This document shows, piece after piece, positions 1 to 10,982 of a stretch of 64,000 nucleotides of DNA. The position numbers and the translations under genes were made by a program. The DNA lies in assembly GCA_025506515.1 (NCBI GenBank), contig CM046442.1, positions 110,289,706 through 110,353,705 on the forward strand, read 5' to 3'. How positions within the stretch are numbered: the stretch's first letter is position 1; the number at the start of each line of letters is the position of its first letter. The DNA comes from Flaveria trinervia. Its lineage: Eukaryota > Streptophyta > Magnoliopsida > Asterales > Asteraceae. The notes beneath the pieces are model-generated. The model worked only from the letters and a program-made list of their open reading frames with translations. It was not told the DNA's origin and searched no databases.

Positions 1-526
1 TTGGAAGGTTTCTGGACGGCTAGGGTTCGTATGGAATTGTACTTGCTCGAATCTCTACGTTTTTCACGAATTGAGTTGTATTTATAGGTTGGCACTCTTC
101 AATCGTGCGACTGAACCATTAGTTTTGGTTCAGTCGTGCGATTGAACCATGCGGTTGGTTCATTCGTGCGACTGAGTGTTCAGTCGTGCGACTGAGCCAA
201 TCTTATGTTACAGTCGTATGACTGATCCAGTCTCCTGGTTCAGTGGTGCGACTGAGTCAATCGTATGAAGTTCTTCATGCTTATGGTTCATTCGCATGAG
301 CCATTTGCATGGGAACTTCATTAAGTTAAGTTTGAATGTTTTAGTTAATTAATATAATATTATATGTAGTCATTCAAGTAATCATAAACCCAATCAATTC
401 ATTTACGACTCATTAATGAACTATTAAACATTATAACCAACAGACTGTCAATATCAGTTCATTAATCATACCAAACAAGATCTATTACATCACATATTAC
501 GATCTAGGGACATACATGTATCAACA
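1..526 (-). mobile_element. SIRE-like Copia LTR, partial (element B)
   Basis: On the minus strand this matches the LTR at 10983-11717 and the LTRs of element F. It lacks about 180 bp of the U5 side, which lies left of the window. The U3 terminus is intact: the plus strand ends in ATGTATCAACA at 526, the reverse complement of the family start TGTTGATACATGTATG. A TATA box reads TATTTATA on the plus strand at 79-86. The short-repeat array lies at 69-270. It may be a solo LTR or the 5' LTR of an element whose body lies outside the window. Its right end interrupts the Copia gag relic that follows. Confidence 0.8.
69..270 (-). repeat. Quasi-palindromic TCGCACGA array in LTR
   Basis: Seven or more degenerate units of the form YCAGTCGTGCGACTGA on the plus strand, i.e. 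TCAGTCGCACGACTGA on the element sense strand. They are separated by 10-20 bp and lie just upstream of the LTR TATA box in transcriptional order. Confidence 0.8.
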
Positions 527-2074
527 GTATGCTTATGTTTTAGAACTGAAATGGTTTTCTCTAAGTCCACAATCTTTAGTTTATAATCATTTTTAGACTT
601 TCTAAAATCAGCTTTTAAAATGTTTAAGGACTCAAGATCAGATCTTATTTCCAAGTTATAGGACCTGTACGTATTAACTTTAGCAATGTATTCAAGGGTA
701 CAAAGATGTTCCAATACCTTGGCTTCATCATGATCTGCCATTAGTGCTTGGTTTGGAGAAGCATCTTCCTCTTGAAAGCTCCAGTCAAAGCTTCCTTCTT
801 CAACAGCAACAGTAGCCTGCTGCTTTGGCTTCTCATTCTGGGGGCTTTGTTATTGTAGTTGGGTCTGGACTGTGTTTGGCCACCATTTGTTCTAGGTGCC
901 TTACACTCCCTTGCAAAGTGGCCCATCAAGTTATTGTTATAACACTTGACTTTGCCTTTGTCCAAACCAAACTTTCCACTGGTTTCATTGCTTGGAAACT
1001 TCCTTCTAGTCCGCTTGTAGAACTCTTGGCTCTGTGTGTGAGAAGAGCCATCTACTGGACTATCTCCATGTACTCCAGATCATCTGGATGGATACAATCC
1101 AGGTTTTCAAGGGTGAACAGGAAGCTGCCATAACTTTCATCAGAAGACACAAATGCTTGAAAAGAACTTGGCTCTTGGAATGGACTTCCTTGGGTGTAGT
1201 TCTCTCTAGGTGTCTATGGGAAGGTGACGAAAGGACCCTTAGGTGAGTTGTTAAGGTAGCATATGAGATGATGTTGGGGTTCTATGCTATCCCTTTCAAC
1301 CACATGCAGCGCTGAACCCATTTGATTTTTGGAGTTGCCAGATGAACCTTGCATGTTCATCTCCATCTGGTAGCCACTGAGAATCCCATATAACTCTGTC
1401 AGAGTAAGAGTTTTTAGATTCTCAGTCCTCTTGATCACCACACAGTAGTGTGTCCACTACCTAGGAAGTGAGGACATGAACTTCCTTACAATGTCCCTAT
1501 TCTAAAGAAGAACTCCTCCATCCACAAGGTATCATAATCTCAACTTACCTGAAGTACTGCTGAGTCATGGTTTCACCTGTTTTGAAGGTGAAGTTTTCAA
1601 ACTGCTGCTTCTGGAGATCTTTCTTGTTCTCCTTGGCTTCAGAAGAACCTGCATACATCAGTTTCATTGCATCCCACAACTGCTTAGCTGTTTTGCACTT
1701 CTTGAAACCTCTGTATATAGAGTTTGGAAGGGCAGTTTGAAGGGCTGTCATGGCTTTTCTATCAATCTCTACTCTCTTCCTATCTTCATCAGAGTATTTG
1801 CCGCATCATTAGGGATCATACCAGCACCAGTAGCAGAACGAGTGATAAGTATGAAAGGTCCATTTTCAACAGACTTCCACATTTTGAGTCTAGAGACCTG
1901 ATGAAACCTTCCATTCTTAAACACAAGGTATCAAAGTATCAAGAGTAATCAGTGGGGACTTGTTCATGGTTCCAGTTTCCATATCAGTCTTGGAAATGGC
2001 TGCCGTTTGAAAAGTTTAGTATTTGTGTGTGAGGGATCTTATGATGGTGAGATCTTATATCAAGAGCCTGGAAA
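527..2074 (-). pseudogene. Copia gag relic (element C)
   Basis: Minus-strand fragments in several frames add up to a Copia gag. The order from the start is a poorly preserved N-terminus (about 1970-1750), a capsid-like segment at 1751-1545 with YRGFKKCKTAKQLWDAMK and FKTGETMTQQYF, a segment at 1441-1214 with ELYGILSGYQMEM, and a zinc knuckle near 940 reading CYNNNLMGHFAREC. The knuckle's second cysteine is changed to asparagine. The tail at 741-527 is helical and charged and is cut by the LTR that ends at 526. Gag would form the particle shell and bind RNA. Multiple frameshifts and stops make it a relic. The primer site and LTR to its right are in the order expected for a 5' end. Confidence 0.75.
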
Positions 2075-2086
2075 GCTCTGATACCA
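2075..2086 (-). promoter_or_regulatory. Primer binding site, initiator Met-tRNA type
   Basis: The plus strand reads GCTCTGATACCA, the reverse complement of TGGTATCAGAGC, two bases from the LTR start TGCAGGACCGG at 2089. This orients LTR1 as a 5' LTR for the gag relic on its left. Confidence 0.8.
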
Positions 2087-2088
2087 AA

Positions 2089-2715
2089 TGCAGGACCGGT
2101 GAAGAGTTTCACTTACAACACAACAACACAAAGAGGAGATTAACTTAAACTTAACAAACAGTAAACTGGATTAACCACAATAAAGGCACTAAGAACACAA
2201 GTAATGTAAGAGACAGAACACAAATATATGGTTTTCAAGAATGTAGTATATTGCTTTCTCTATGTACTATTACAAGTGTTACAAAGCATATCCATAAAGT
2301 TACAAGAACATGAGATACTTATACTACATCCTACAACCGCCCATACTATGAAAGCCAGCTGGATACAATTGACTAGACTCAAAACAAAATTAATTGTAGA
2401 GTCAAAAAGGCAGATTTCTTTTTTGACTTTATGACTATGGCATGCCATAGCTCACATTCTTATCTATTACAAAAAGGATAAAGTACATAAAGTAGAAAGT
2501 TTAGACATAAGACCTCAATGTACAGTTACCAAAAGCATGGACCTTTTCACCAACTCATGTAAGTTGGTGACTTTACAGAAATGCAGCAGAAAGATGCCCA
2601 GCTTTATGGAATAGTACATCAGATAAAGCATTTTACTAAAATTCTTCGAAAGAAATCTGTCTTCAAGAGTTGAGGCTTTCAAAGACTTTGTCTCTGAAGC
2701 TTCGGAAGACTTCAT
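2089..2715 (-). mobile_element. Copia LTR1 of the TGCAGGACCGG family, truncated
   Basis: Starts TGCAGGACCGG on the plus strand and is closely similar to LTR2 (6183-6941) for most of its length. It lacks roughly the last 200 bp of LTR2 and ends in the CTTCGGAAG-containing part. Its left side has a primer site and gag. Its right side has a polypurine-like tract and a Copia pol relic. It therefore sits in a pol-LTR-gag order on the minus strand, as the shared middle LTR of a tandem pair would, although the truncated right edge weakens that reading. Confidence 0.7.
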
Positions 2716-2720
2716 ATTTT

Positions 2721-2740
2721 TGTTCTCCCCCTAAAATTCT
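2721..2740 (-). promoter_or_regulatory. Polypurine-tract-like site after pol (element D)
   Basis: The minus strand reads AATTTTAGGGGGAGAA, matching tracts at the same place in A (7013-7030), E (23975-23992) and F (35228-35240). Here it lies about 5 bp from LTR1 sequence. Confidence 0.5.
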
Positions 2741-2869
2741 AAAACCGAAAATATGTTTGTCTTTTTGGATTTTAATAACAGGAAAATAAAATAAATAAAA
2801 TAAATAAAAAACATGTCAGACTATGCACTTTCTTCCTATAAAATCCTATCACTTTTCTTTTTCACGCCA

Positions 2870-4065
2870 TTCACCTCTAAAAGATATAAAAACATTGGTT
2901 TATCAATGCTTTTTTGTAGAGTTCAGCGCGTTGAAAATCCGTATTTATTTTAACCACATCGGTTAATTGATTTTCAAAACAGTCACATATAAAGTGATAT
3001 TTAATACTAATTTTTTAGTTTTAGGATGTTAGACTGGATTTTTGGTGACAGCAATCACAGCAGAATTATCACCAAAAATAGGAGAGTTAGAGAATTGCAA
3101 ACCATAGTCGCGCATTTTCTGTTGAATCCAAATGATCTGCGACCAGTAACATGCAGCAGCAACGTATTCCGCTTCACAAGTTGATAGAGCAACCCATGTC
3201 TGCTTCATACACTGCCAAGTGACTAACCGTCTACCAAAGATTGACAACCTGCAGAAGTTGACTTGTAATTCATCTTGCAACCACCATAGTCCGAGTCACT
3301 ATACTCTGTAAGCTCAAAATCATCATCATGAGGATACCACAACCCGAGTGTTGGAGTATCCTTCAGATATCAAAAAATCTGTTTCACACTAATGAGATGA
3401 TTTACTTTTGGTTTTGCCTGATATCTCGAGCAAAGAAACATGGCATATATGATATCAGGACGACACGCTGTGAGATACATATGGGATCCAATCATTCCTC
3501 TATACATTGTAGCATCAACCAGATCACCATTTTTGTTGGGTGCCACATCGTGGTTCATGGCAAGTGGAGTTCCAGCAGCTAAAGCATTCTCCATGTCAAA
3601 CCGACTAAGGATGTCCCCTACATATTTAGTCTGATGTAGGAAGATTCCTTTTGGTGTCTGATCCACCTGTAATCCTAGGAAGAACTTCATCTCCCCCATT
3701 GCACTCATCTCGAACTCTACCTTCATTACAGATTCAAATTCTTTACATAATTCTTCATTCTTGGAACCAAAGATTATGTCATCCACATATTTCTGTACTA
3801 GCAGTAAATCACCGTCTTTTTCTTTGATGAATAACGTATAATCAATCGCTCCTCTGCGAAAACCGTGTTTCACAAGATGAGTCGAGAGCTTCTCATACTA
3901 GGCTTTAGGGGCTTGATGGAGCCCATAGAGATCCTTGTCCAGTTTGTAAACTCTGTCCCGATGATAAGGATCCTCAAATCCTTCAGGTTGACTGACGTAG
4001 ACTATCTCACGGATTTCACCATGAAGGAATCCATTTTTGACATCTAGTTGATTGTCCACCTGGGC
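2870..4065 (-). pseudogene. Copia pol relic: RT and RNase H (element D)
   Basis: Reading leftward: the end of RT palm sequence at 4060-3898 ([27 protein letters not shown]), the RT catalytic loop at 3873-3370 ([17 protein letters not shown], intact YVDD), then RNase H at 3280-3029 (STCEAEYVAAACYWSQ and FGDNSAVIAVTKNP). It is closely similar to the pol of E and F, so it belongs to the same SIRE-like group. The N-terminal RT, integrase, protease and gag are absent, cut off at about 4065 by the LTR-like sequence to the right. Frameshifts near 3890 and 3320 break it. It lies in the opposite orientation to element A. Confidence 0.85.
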
Positions 4066-4075
4066 CCAGGTAGGA

Positions 4076-6182
4076 TGGGACGTCACAGACTAGAAATAAC
4101 AAATGGAAGCAGAAACAAACCATCAGAAGAGGACAAAGGGAGAAAACATCACATGGTATTGATATTTAGAATAATCCCGGGCTAGAAATAGGATTAGCCC
4201 CTAAAGAAAAAGTGTACAAACAACATTAATACAAATTGTCTCCAACATCAATAAACGTAAATCATTTAACTATTTCAAAACAAGGACAAGCCAATGCCAT
4301 GGTCACGGTATTAGGTCAAAGTCTTTTACACAGCTAGACTCTATTCATGGTTTACTAGAAACATGCTCAAAAAGAGTTTGTGTCAACTAAAAAGTTGGTA
4401 AAGTCAATTGCTAAAAGTTTATAAACAAGGATTCATCAGAATCCACACTTTATTAAAAGCCATAGTATCATTGTTATGGGGTTCACAATCCACCCTACAC
4501 CTAGCCCCGGCTAGCCTATTCAAAAATTGTGTTACCAGTTCAATCCCCATGGTGAGAACTGAGCCTCAAACCAGTGGACCGTACCTGCCGGATGGTCTAC
4601 CATAGTATCTTAATAAAACCTGGTACATGCCACAAACGACCCCACGGATCTCAGTGCAATACCTTTCCCGTTCATCACGGAAGGCATTGTGTGTGGGGGA
4701 TTCCCCAAGTAGATCTACCCATATAAACATGTGGTTCACAAAAGAAATAATGACTATGATATAAGTATCAGCAGGTCTCAACATAACCACAACATATAGC
4801 ATGATAATATAGCACAAAAATAGTTCACTTTAACAAAGCATGCTTCATCCCAAAAATAGTAGTAAAAAGGGAAACACTTAAACTCACATTAAAATTCAAG
4901 TAAAAGGGTCTCTTCGTGTGCCGCGAAAAGTATCAAATCTAGCACCCTACCATTAAGATTTAACTGTTAAGTCACTAATTCTAGGGTTAGAGAGATGCAT
5001 TAGTGGTGTCAAGAGGTTAATGTCTTAGTAGCCTTTGAATTGCTAAGTTTTATATAAAAAGTTTCCTTTTATAGCATGTTACGGTCTCAAAGGAAAGAAT
5101 AAGTTATTTTGATTCTTCTAAAATGACTCATAGCTCAAGGGGTCGGTTCATTGAAGTTTAGCAAAATTCACTGTTTCGTCCTTCAAGTTTCCAAAATTTA
5201 CAGTTTCTACCCCCAAGTTTGATTAATCTTAGGCTCATTAAATATTAATTTAAATAACCATTTATAAGTTTTTATTCTGCTGAAAATGTGTTCCAAGTTC
5301 TTTTTAAGTGAAAGACCACATTGTAGGTTTAACCCGTTAAAACGCGTTTTACCACTTTTCAGGTCCCCGAATATGTCCAAGTTGCCTTTAAGTCTATGAC
5401 ATTTATATTTTCAGCCTTTAATACCTCATCACATGTCGAAAATCATCCAAAACTTACTGAAATATCATATCTAACTCACAGGTTCAACATGCAAACTATG
5501 AACAAGATGGAATCTTTAAGATTACACCATTTTCATCCATTACACATGTGTTAAACGTTATAACTTGTGATTAAACCTTAGTCAAATCTTTTGTAACTTT
5601 GAAAACAGGTTATGAGGAGGTTAGAAAACCCATTTTTAGTAGGTTACAGATTAGTTTCAAAAGGTTACAAGTTGAGCATGTTGAATGATGTAAATACACC
5701 TGAAAAGAGAGTTTTCTAGGTGTAAACCGTGTTACACCTATAGAATGACATGCTTCACGAATAAGATACCTTCAAGAACGTGAAAATCTCCTTATGAATG
5801 AGGTATTAGCAGCAAGTTTCTGTTAGATATGAAAATGTTAAGAATTTGAATGAACAACAAAGACAAACACATGAAATAACCAATACCGGGTGACATGAAG
5901 CTTACACTTGATGTAACTCGCGGTTTGGAGGGTGTAGCTACTCGAGGACGGCCTGGAAATCATTGGAACAAGCTGGGAAATCTTGAGCAAGGCTGGAGAA
6001 GACCAAACTAGCAAGAACCGTGTACCCAAGAGCACACAAAACTTCACCTTTGCGGTTCTTGACCTTGGCCGATTGTGCAGTGTTGCGTTTCTTTGAAAAC
6101 AAGCTAGAAATGGACAGAATTTCGGTTGTGTGTGTGTGTTTTCTCGAGAGAAATTGAAATTAAGAGAAGAGAGAGATGAAAT
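4076..6182 (-). mobile_element. LTR-like relic, possibly Gypsy
   Basis: No coding potential. It begins TGGGACGTCACAG exactly where the Copia pol similarity stops, and is cut on the right by LTR2. Its texture (GGAAGCAGAAAC near the start, gene-poor sequence with short CCTGG-type motifs, a TG-rich and GA-rich end) recalls the 2 kb Gypsy LTR at 44753-46754, but I can align only fragments by eye. Strand and family are tentative. Confidence 0.35.
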
Positions 6183-6941
6183 TGCAGGACCGGTAAAGGG
6201 GCTTCACTTACAACACAACAACACAAAGAGGAGATTAACTTAAAGTTAAACAAACATTAAATTGGATTAACCACAATAAAGACACTAAGAACACAAGTAA
6301 TTTAAGAGACACAACACGAATATATGGTTTTCAAGAATGCAGTATATTGCTTTCTCTATGTTCTTTACAAGAACATGAGATACTTATACTACATCCTATA
6401 GTCGGCCATACTATGAAAGTCAGCTGGATACAATTGACTAGACTCAAAACAAAATTAATTATAGAGTCAAAAAGGCAGATTGCCTTTTTGACTTTGTGAT
6501 TTGACATGCCATAGTCACATCCTTATCTATTACAAAAATGATAAAGTACATGAAGTAGAAAGTCTACAGACTCAAGACCTTAATGTATAGTTACCAAATG
6601 CATGGACCTTTTCACCAACCCATGTAAGTTGTTGACTTTACAAAGATGCAACGGAAAGGTGCAGCTTTATGGAATAGTACATCAAATAAAGCATGTTACT
6701 AATAGTCTTTGGAAGAAATCTGTCTTCAAGAGTTGAGGCTTTCAAAGACTTTGTCTTTGAAGCTTCGGAAGACTTCATGTTTGGCTTCGGAAGATATGGT
6801 CTTGGCTTTGAAGATTTCACACTTAGAATATTTATGTTGTATGTGTGAAACTTCCGAAGCATTCTTCTTCAGTACTTGTGCAGCATGCATGCAGAATGTG
6901 TTTGGTTGCTTCTGCCTCTATGCATATTCTCTACAGTCCGA
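6183..6941 (-). mobile_element. Copia LTR2 of the TGCAGGACCGG family
   Basis: Starts TGCAGGACCGG on the plus strand and probably ends near CAGTCCGACA at 6941. The right edge is uncertain by about 15 bp because similar bases occur in the neighbouring SIRE spacer. It carries several CTTCGGAAG/CTTCCGAAG motifs at 6720-6860. No primer site flanks it and I found no target duplication, so it is a solo LTR or an element end. Confidence 0.65.
6680..6870 (-). repeat. CTTCSGAAG motif cluster in LTR2
   Basis: Repeats of CTTCGGAAG, CTTTGAAG and CTTCCGAAG at 10-40 bp spacing, each a near palindrome around one central base. The same cluster type is in the related LTRs at 52116-52400, 62990-63150 and 63900-64000. 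Confidence 0.6.
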
Positions 6942-7012
6942 CATGTTTTTTTAATTTTTTTTTATTTTCCTGTTGATTAAAATCCAAAAACACAAAAATT
7001 TTCCTGTTTTAG

Positions 7013-7030
7013 AATTTAAGGGGAGAATAG
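7013..7030 (+). promoter_or_regulatory. Internal polypurine-tract-like site (element A)
   Basis: Reads AATTTAAGGGGAGAATAG between pol and the ORF3 cassette, equivalent to 35228-35240 in F and 23975-23992 in E. Confidence 0.45.
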
Positions 7031-7624
7031 GTTAGATTAGTATCAAATCAGTTACTTTATTTAATTACTTAAAAAATGAACGAGGGAGGAGGAAAGTCTG
7101 GCTAATAGAAATGCGATCAAATCTGTGATATTGATTCAATGTTTATGGAAAATGATAGTACATAGGAACAAATACTCTGGGACTTTAAAAGAATTTAAAT
7201 GATTAAGATGCAAAATTCGAAGTATTATTCTAAGAAGTCTAAGCAAAACAAAAGGAAAATGATAGTAAAATAGTACGCTACTGAGGTAACACAAGAAAGT
7301 AGACCTAGAGGTTGCTTGACCGTTATATGATGTGTCGGTAGATTCAACACAATAGATGATTAGACCTCATTGGTGATTTAAATTCAAACTAACTTGTTCA
7401 ACTTGCTATGGGTTCCCATCTTATCCCTGGTTAACATAATCAACGCATTCCAATAAGGGGTGACGAGCAAATATACGCCACAAATGTGTGCGGATGACCA
7501 TAAAAAGAGCAACGCACTCGAAAAAATGTTAAGTGCAATCAAGCTAATAAAAAATGTTGTTGGTGTGTTATGTGTAAAAAGAAAAAATATATATGCTTTA
7601 ATAAGAAAATAGGTTGTGTGCTTT

Positions 7625-7727
7625 TCTGCTATGTTGTGGCACTGACCTGAGGAAAAGCATAACCTAAATATTCTAGAATTCATTGTTGTTTGCGCCTCTC
7701 TGTTGTGCGGTGGCACTGACCTGAGGC
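7625..7727 (+). repeat. Duplicated spacer motif (element A)
   Basis: Two copies of a roughly 30 bp motif ending GGCACTGACCTGAGG, about 75 bp apart. The same duplication is in E (23298-23331 and 23371-23404) and F (35797-35829 and 35871-35905). Confidence 0.65.
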
Positions 7728-8519
7728 TTGGCATCTCTTTGAAAGCTCTTAGAATAGTTTCTTCTTGTCAAAATACTTGTAGACCGCTCAAAAATCTCCT
7801 GAGGAATGTTGATTACCATATAAGTGTGGGATCCAAAAATTCTTGTTGAAATAATCAAATCTAACTCATCACCAATTTGTGTCAAAAATCTATGTATCAA
7901 TTTAAGAGGAAAAATATACTGACAATCATCGTGGCTGCAACTCTTGACAGTCAAAATCATTGTGTATATTTTATAGCTCAAGTATGATTTCCTAAACTTG
8001 CTATTGATTCTTGGTAAAAACAAGAATCGAGCATCAAAAGGTTTTATTAAAATGTCCCAAATGATTTTGATATACATGTATGATTCCATAATGAATCATT
8101 CCAGTTATAATTAAATTAATTTGAAGCTGTGCCGTCGAGGAAGAAAAATTTGTTAGATACTTTTCTTAAGATTTCAATCTACCTCAAATCAAAAATACAA
8201 AAATATGTCTTGGTTTTTGTTTTTAAATTTCTAGTTGTTTTTTTATTTATGTTAAGTCATTTGGTAGGTAAAAGTCGGACTACACATCTGGATTCAATCT
8301 GTGAATCACTCGCTAAAAGGGGTCACGTCTGAGGTGACCAACCGGGTTTAAATTAAAAGGATCACGTCTAAGGTGATCACATACGGTTTAAGTTAAAAGG
8401 ATCACGTTTGAGGTGCTCAACAGTTTTTCAAATTAAAAAGGTCATGTCTGAGATGATCATTGGTCATAACGTCTTATAATAGTTAACAGGTTAAGTATTT
8501 GAAAGTGTACGATGTCAAA

Positions 8520-8785
8520 CTTATAAGTCTGAGCCATTCGCACAACTGGACCATAAGTATGGACCAGTCGCACGATTGGATCATGAGTATGAGCCAATCG
8601 CATGATTGAACCATCCGTACGGACCAGACGTACGATTGGACCATAAGCATGGGTCATCCATGCGATTGGTTCAGCAGAATGACCAATTGCACGAACGGAG
8701 GTGACTGATTGAGCCAGTCGCACGATTAAGCTCCAGTCGCACGAATGAAGCGCGTGAATAGGTCCAGTCGCACGACTGAAAGTAA
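8520..8785 (+). repeat. Quasi-palindromic array upstream of the ORF3 TATA box (A)
   Basis: A dozen or so degenerate units such as CCAGTCGCACGATTGG and CCAGTCGCACGACTGA, ending about 10 bp before the TATA box at 8790. This matches the LTR arrangement of array then TATA. Confidence 0.8.
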
Positions 8786-8789
8786 ACTC

Positions 8790-8799
8790 TATATAAATA
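8790..8799 (+). promoter_or_regulatory. TATA box of the internal ORF3 promoter (A)
   Basis: TATATAAATA, a consensus plant TATA box, directly after the repeat array and 148 bp before a predicted splice donor. F has the weaker TATTTAAAG at the same place, 149 bp before its donor. Confidence 0.6.
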
Positions 8800-8937
8800 G
8801 AGGGGAGTCGGTTGCACATTCTCATCACCCCTCAATGGCTCTCAAGTCGCATGAAAGCACCGATACTTTGCAAAAATTTCGTTTCATTGATTTAGCATTA
8901 TAGTTGTGATTCTAACATTTACTCTCTGCATCTACAG

Positions 8938-9493
8938 GTAATGTGAGACCAAAATCGACTTCAATGTTCGGTTTAATCAAGCCCTAATGTCTGAAATCGC
9001 TCAAAACAAGAACTTAGACATACTCTTCAAAATAAACCACTATAATGGACTTAATCATTGATTTAACTAGTATTAGGTGTTATTTTGAATGTCTGCGAGT
9101 GTAATGAGCCTAAACTCAACATTTAACATCAAGTTTAGACCAAGAACTGAATTTAAAGTGTCAAACAAAGACTTATGCGAACGGACATCCTGATGAACTT
9201 CAATCACATGATTGAGTTGGGCGTATGACTCAATCCCACATATGAGCTGGGTGTATGACTCAATCTCACGAATGAACCATGCGTATGAGTTCGATCACAC
9301 GACTGGTTCAACCGCATGGGATAGTATACGACTAAGCTTAGTTGCAGGCTCAATCGTACGATTGAGCTCAATCGCACGACTAAGACTCAGTGCATTATCC
9401 ATTTGCACGGCTGAACAAAATGATTCAAGTTCATTAAAACTCAAATGTCATCCATTTACACAAATTCTAATGTATATGTATCTTGTGTTACAG
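8938..9493 (+). other. Predicted leader intron of ORF3 (A)
   Basis: The donor reads CTACAG|GTAATG. The acceptor reads ATCTTGTGTTACAG and is followed four bases later by the ORF3 ATG. The equivalent intron in F is 37064-37649. E keeps the acceptor but has lost the donor. A second repeat array lies inside. Splicing is inferred from sequence only. Confidence 0.55.
9190..9420 (+). repeat. Quasi-palindromic array within the ORF3 leader intron (A)
   Basis: Units such as CAATCACATGATTGAG, TCAATCGTACGATTGA and CAATCGCACGACTAAG. Spurious reading frames run through it. Confidence 0.75.
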
Positions 9494-9497
9494 AAAC

Positions 9498-10982
9498 ATG
9501 GCTAGCAGATGGACTATGAGCACGAAGCACAACATCTGTGTTCATCTTGATGCCAGATCCCAGAACGCTTATGAGTTCACTAGGATTATTGCAATTCTAC
9601 GCAGATCGAGGATCTTCAAAGCCATCTCTACACTATGCACACCATACAGATCGATTCAGTAGGCTTTCTAGGCAAGCGATGTAGTAGACAGGTCTGTAGA
9701 GCCTCATCGCATTCGAAGCTCTATTTTTAGTCAAGAGATTGAGAACATGAGGACAATCTAAGGAGGGTTTTGGATTTGGGTGAGGATGGTGACTACCCAA
9801 CCAGGTTGTATCCCCTGATGGTTCGGGGATGTTTTCTTCGAATCAAGTACGCTGGGGACATGAATGCTGGTGTGCTCAACAAGAGCAACATGTGCCCCCA
9901 GTTCAAGTACTTGGCCCATGTGATCCTCAAGTGCATAGCCTCAAGGAAAGGAGGTTGATCAAATCCAGAATGCATACGTTGCTCTAGTACTGAACCATCC
10001 ATTCAGTTTCTCTCGGATGATCTTCACATACTGGTAGAGAATATAGAGGCCAAGGGCAAGGAAGGTTTCTATATGTATCCACATTTTCTACAGCTGATTA
10101 TTGACAAGAAGCTTCCTTTGGTGCCAAAGGAGATAGATGATGTTGTCACTGTTGAGGTTATGGATGATATGATGCTTGGGAGGATGAAGGTGTACCGGGG
10201 CAAGTAGGTGAAGCCCTCGGTGAGGAGATTGTTGGGTATCTCGCCCGGGAAGACTACGTGGTTCCCGCTTGCAAGAAGTGGTGTCACGATGACAGTGATT
10301 CAGGCACTGAGCCCATAGTTTTACCCACTGACGATGACGATGAAGATGACAATGAACATGGTGGAGATACTGGCCCCACTCCATCTAAGGCGACTGCCAT
10401 TGATATATTATCTCCACCATCCACTCAGGGTGGAACTAAGAGGGTTGCATTCCATCAAGACGTCCTGCTAGATGAGGAGGAAGAGTTAGATGAGGAGCCG
10501 CTGGTAAGGACAGTGGGCAGTAAGGTTGTTGCCACTGAGTGAGGGATTGTAGCGGTTGGTGGATGCTAGGGTGAGTCTAGGGGTGTATGTTACTAATCCA
10601 TCATACATCCCAGACTAGCCCATCAGCCCAGGGGGAGCATCCTCTTCTAAGGGCTTGAGGAAGAAGCGGATGGCTCAGCCCCATGGCATGAAGAGCAAGA
10701 GGAGGAGGATTACCCTATACCACTACCACACCTCCTACTACCACTACCACACCTCCTACCACCACTACCACACCTCTTACCACCACTACCACACCTCCTA
10801 CCACCACTACCACAACCACCCCTTCACCATCCACTCCTATTCCACTTCCCATATTCACCACATCCGCCACTACTACCACCACCCAACGAGCTGGGACATC
10901 TACTCAAGTCCCAATGAGCCATGGATCCACTCTACCCTCTATCAGGTTAGAGGAACAACTAGAAAACCTCAACTGGATTGTG
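9498..10982 (+). pseudogene. ORF3 exon 1, first part (element A)
   Basis: The ATG at 9498 follows a splice-acceptor-like CTTGTGTTACAG. The conserved start resembles MASRWTMSTKHNIC. Recognisable blocks are the globular N-terminal part (FLRIKYAGDMNAGVLNKSN, FKYLAHVILKCIASRKGG), VMDDMMLGRMKVYRGK, an acidic stretch (DDDDEDDN), the KVVATE motif, a basic cluster (KSKRRR) and a Thr/Pro repeat. A stop replaces a lysine or glutamine at about 10206 and frameshifts occur near 9660, 9750, 9955 and 10545. The exon is cut at 10982 by element E inside the region leading into the coiled coil, and resumes at 27299. Similar proteins occur next to Copia pol in Asteraceae genomes as I recall them. Function unknown. 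Confidence 0.75.
10712..10815 (+). repeat. 21-bp minisatellite in ORF3 (Thr/Pro repeat)
   Basis: About five units of CCACCACTACCACACCTCCT(A). The 21 bp unit is seven codons, giving a TTTTPPT-type repeat in the protein frame. E and F have Thr/Ser/Pro-rich sequence at this place but without this regular unit. Confidence 0.75.

Larger units (their letters stand above)
6942..8511 (+). other. Post-pol noncoding spacer of element A
   Basis: No credible reading frame. It aligns by eye with F (about 35100-36520) and with E (reverse complement of 22870-24110). Conserved landmarks are a polypurine-like tract (7013-7030), a GTGCGGATGACCATAA block at 7488-7503 and a duplicated GGCACTGACCTGAGG motif (7637-7651 and 7712-7726). 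Confidence 0.7.

Noticed and set aside
7384..8089. Minus-strand ORFs of 116 and 138 residues
   Set aside because: They lie antisense in the noncoding spacer of A and are not open in the matching sequence of E or F.
8457..8828. Long minus-strand ORF with Arg/Val/His repeats, and similar frames at 9212-9505, 15207-15465 and 28714-28941
   Set aside because: These frames are by-products of the short-repeat arrays and have no conserved start or homologue that I recognise.
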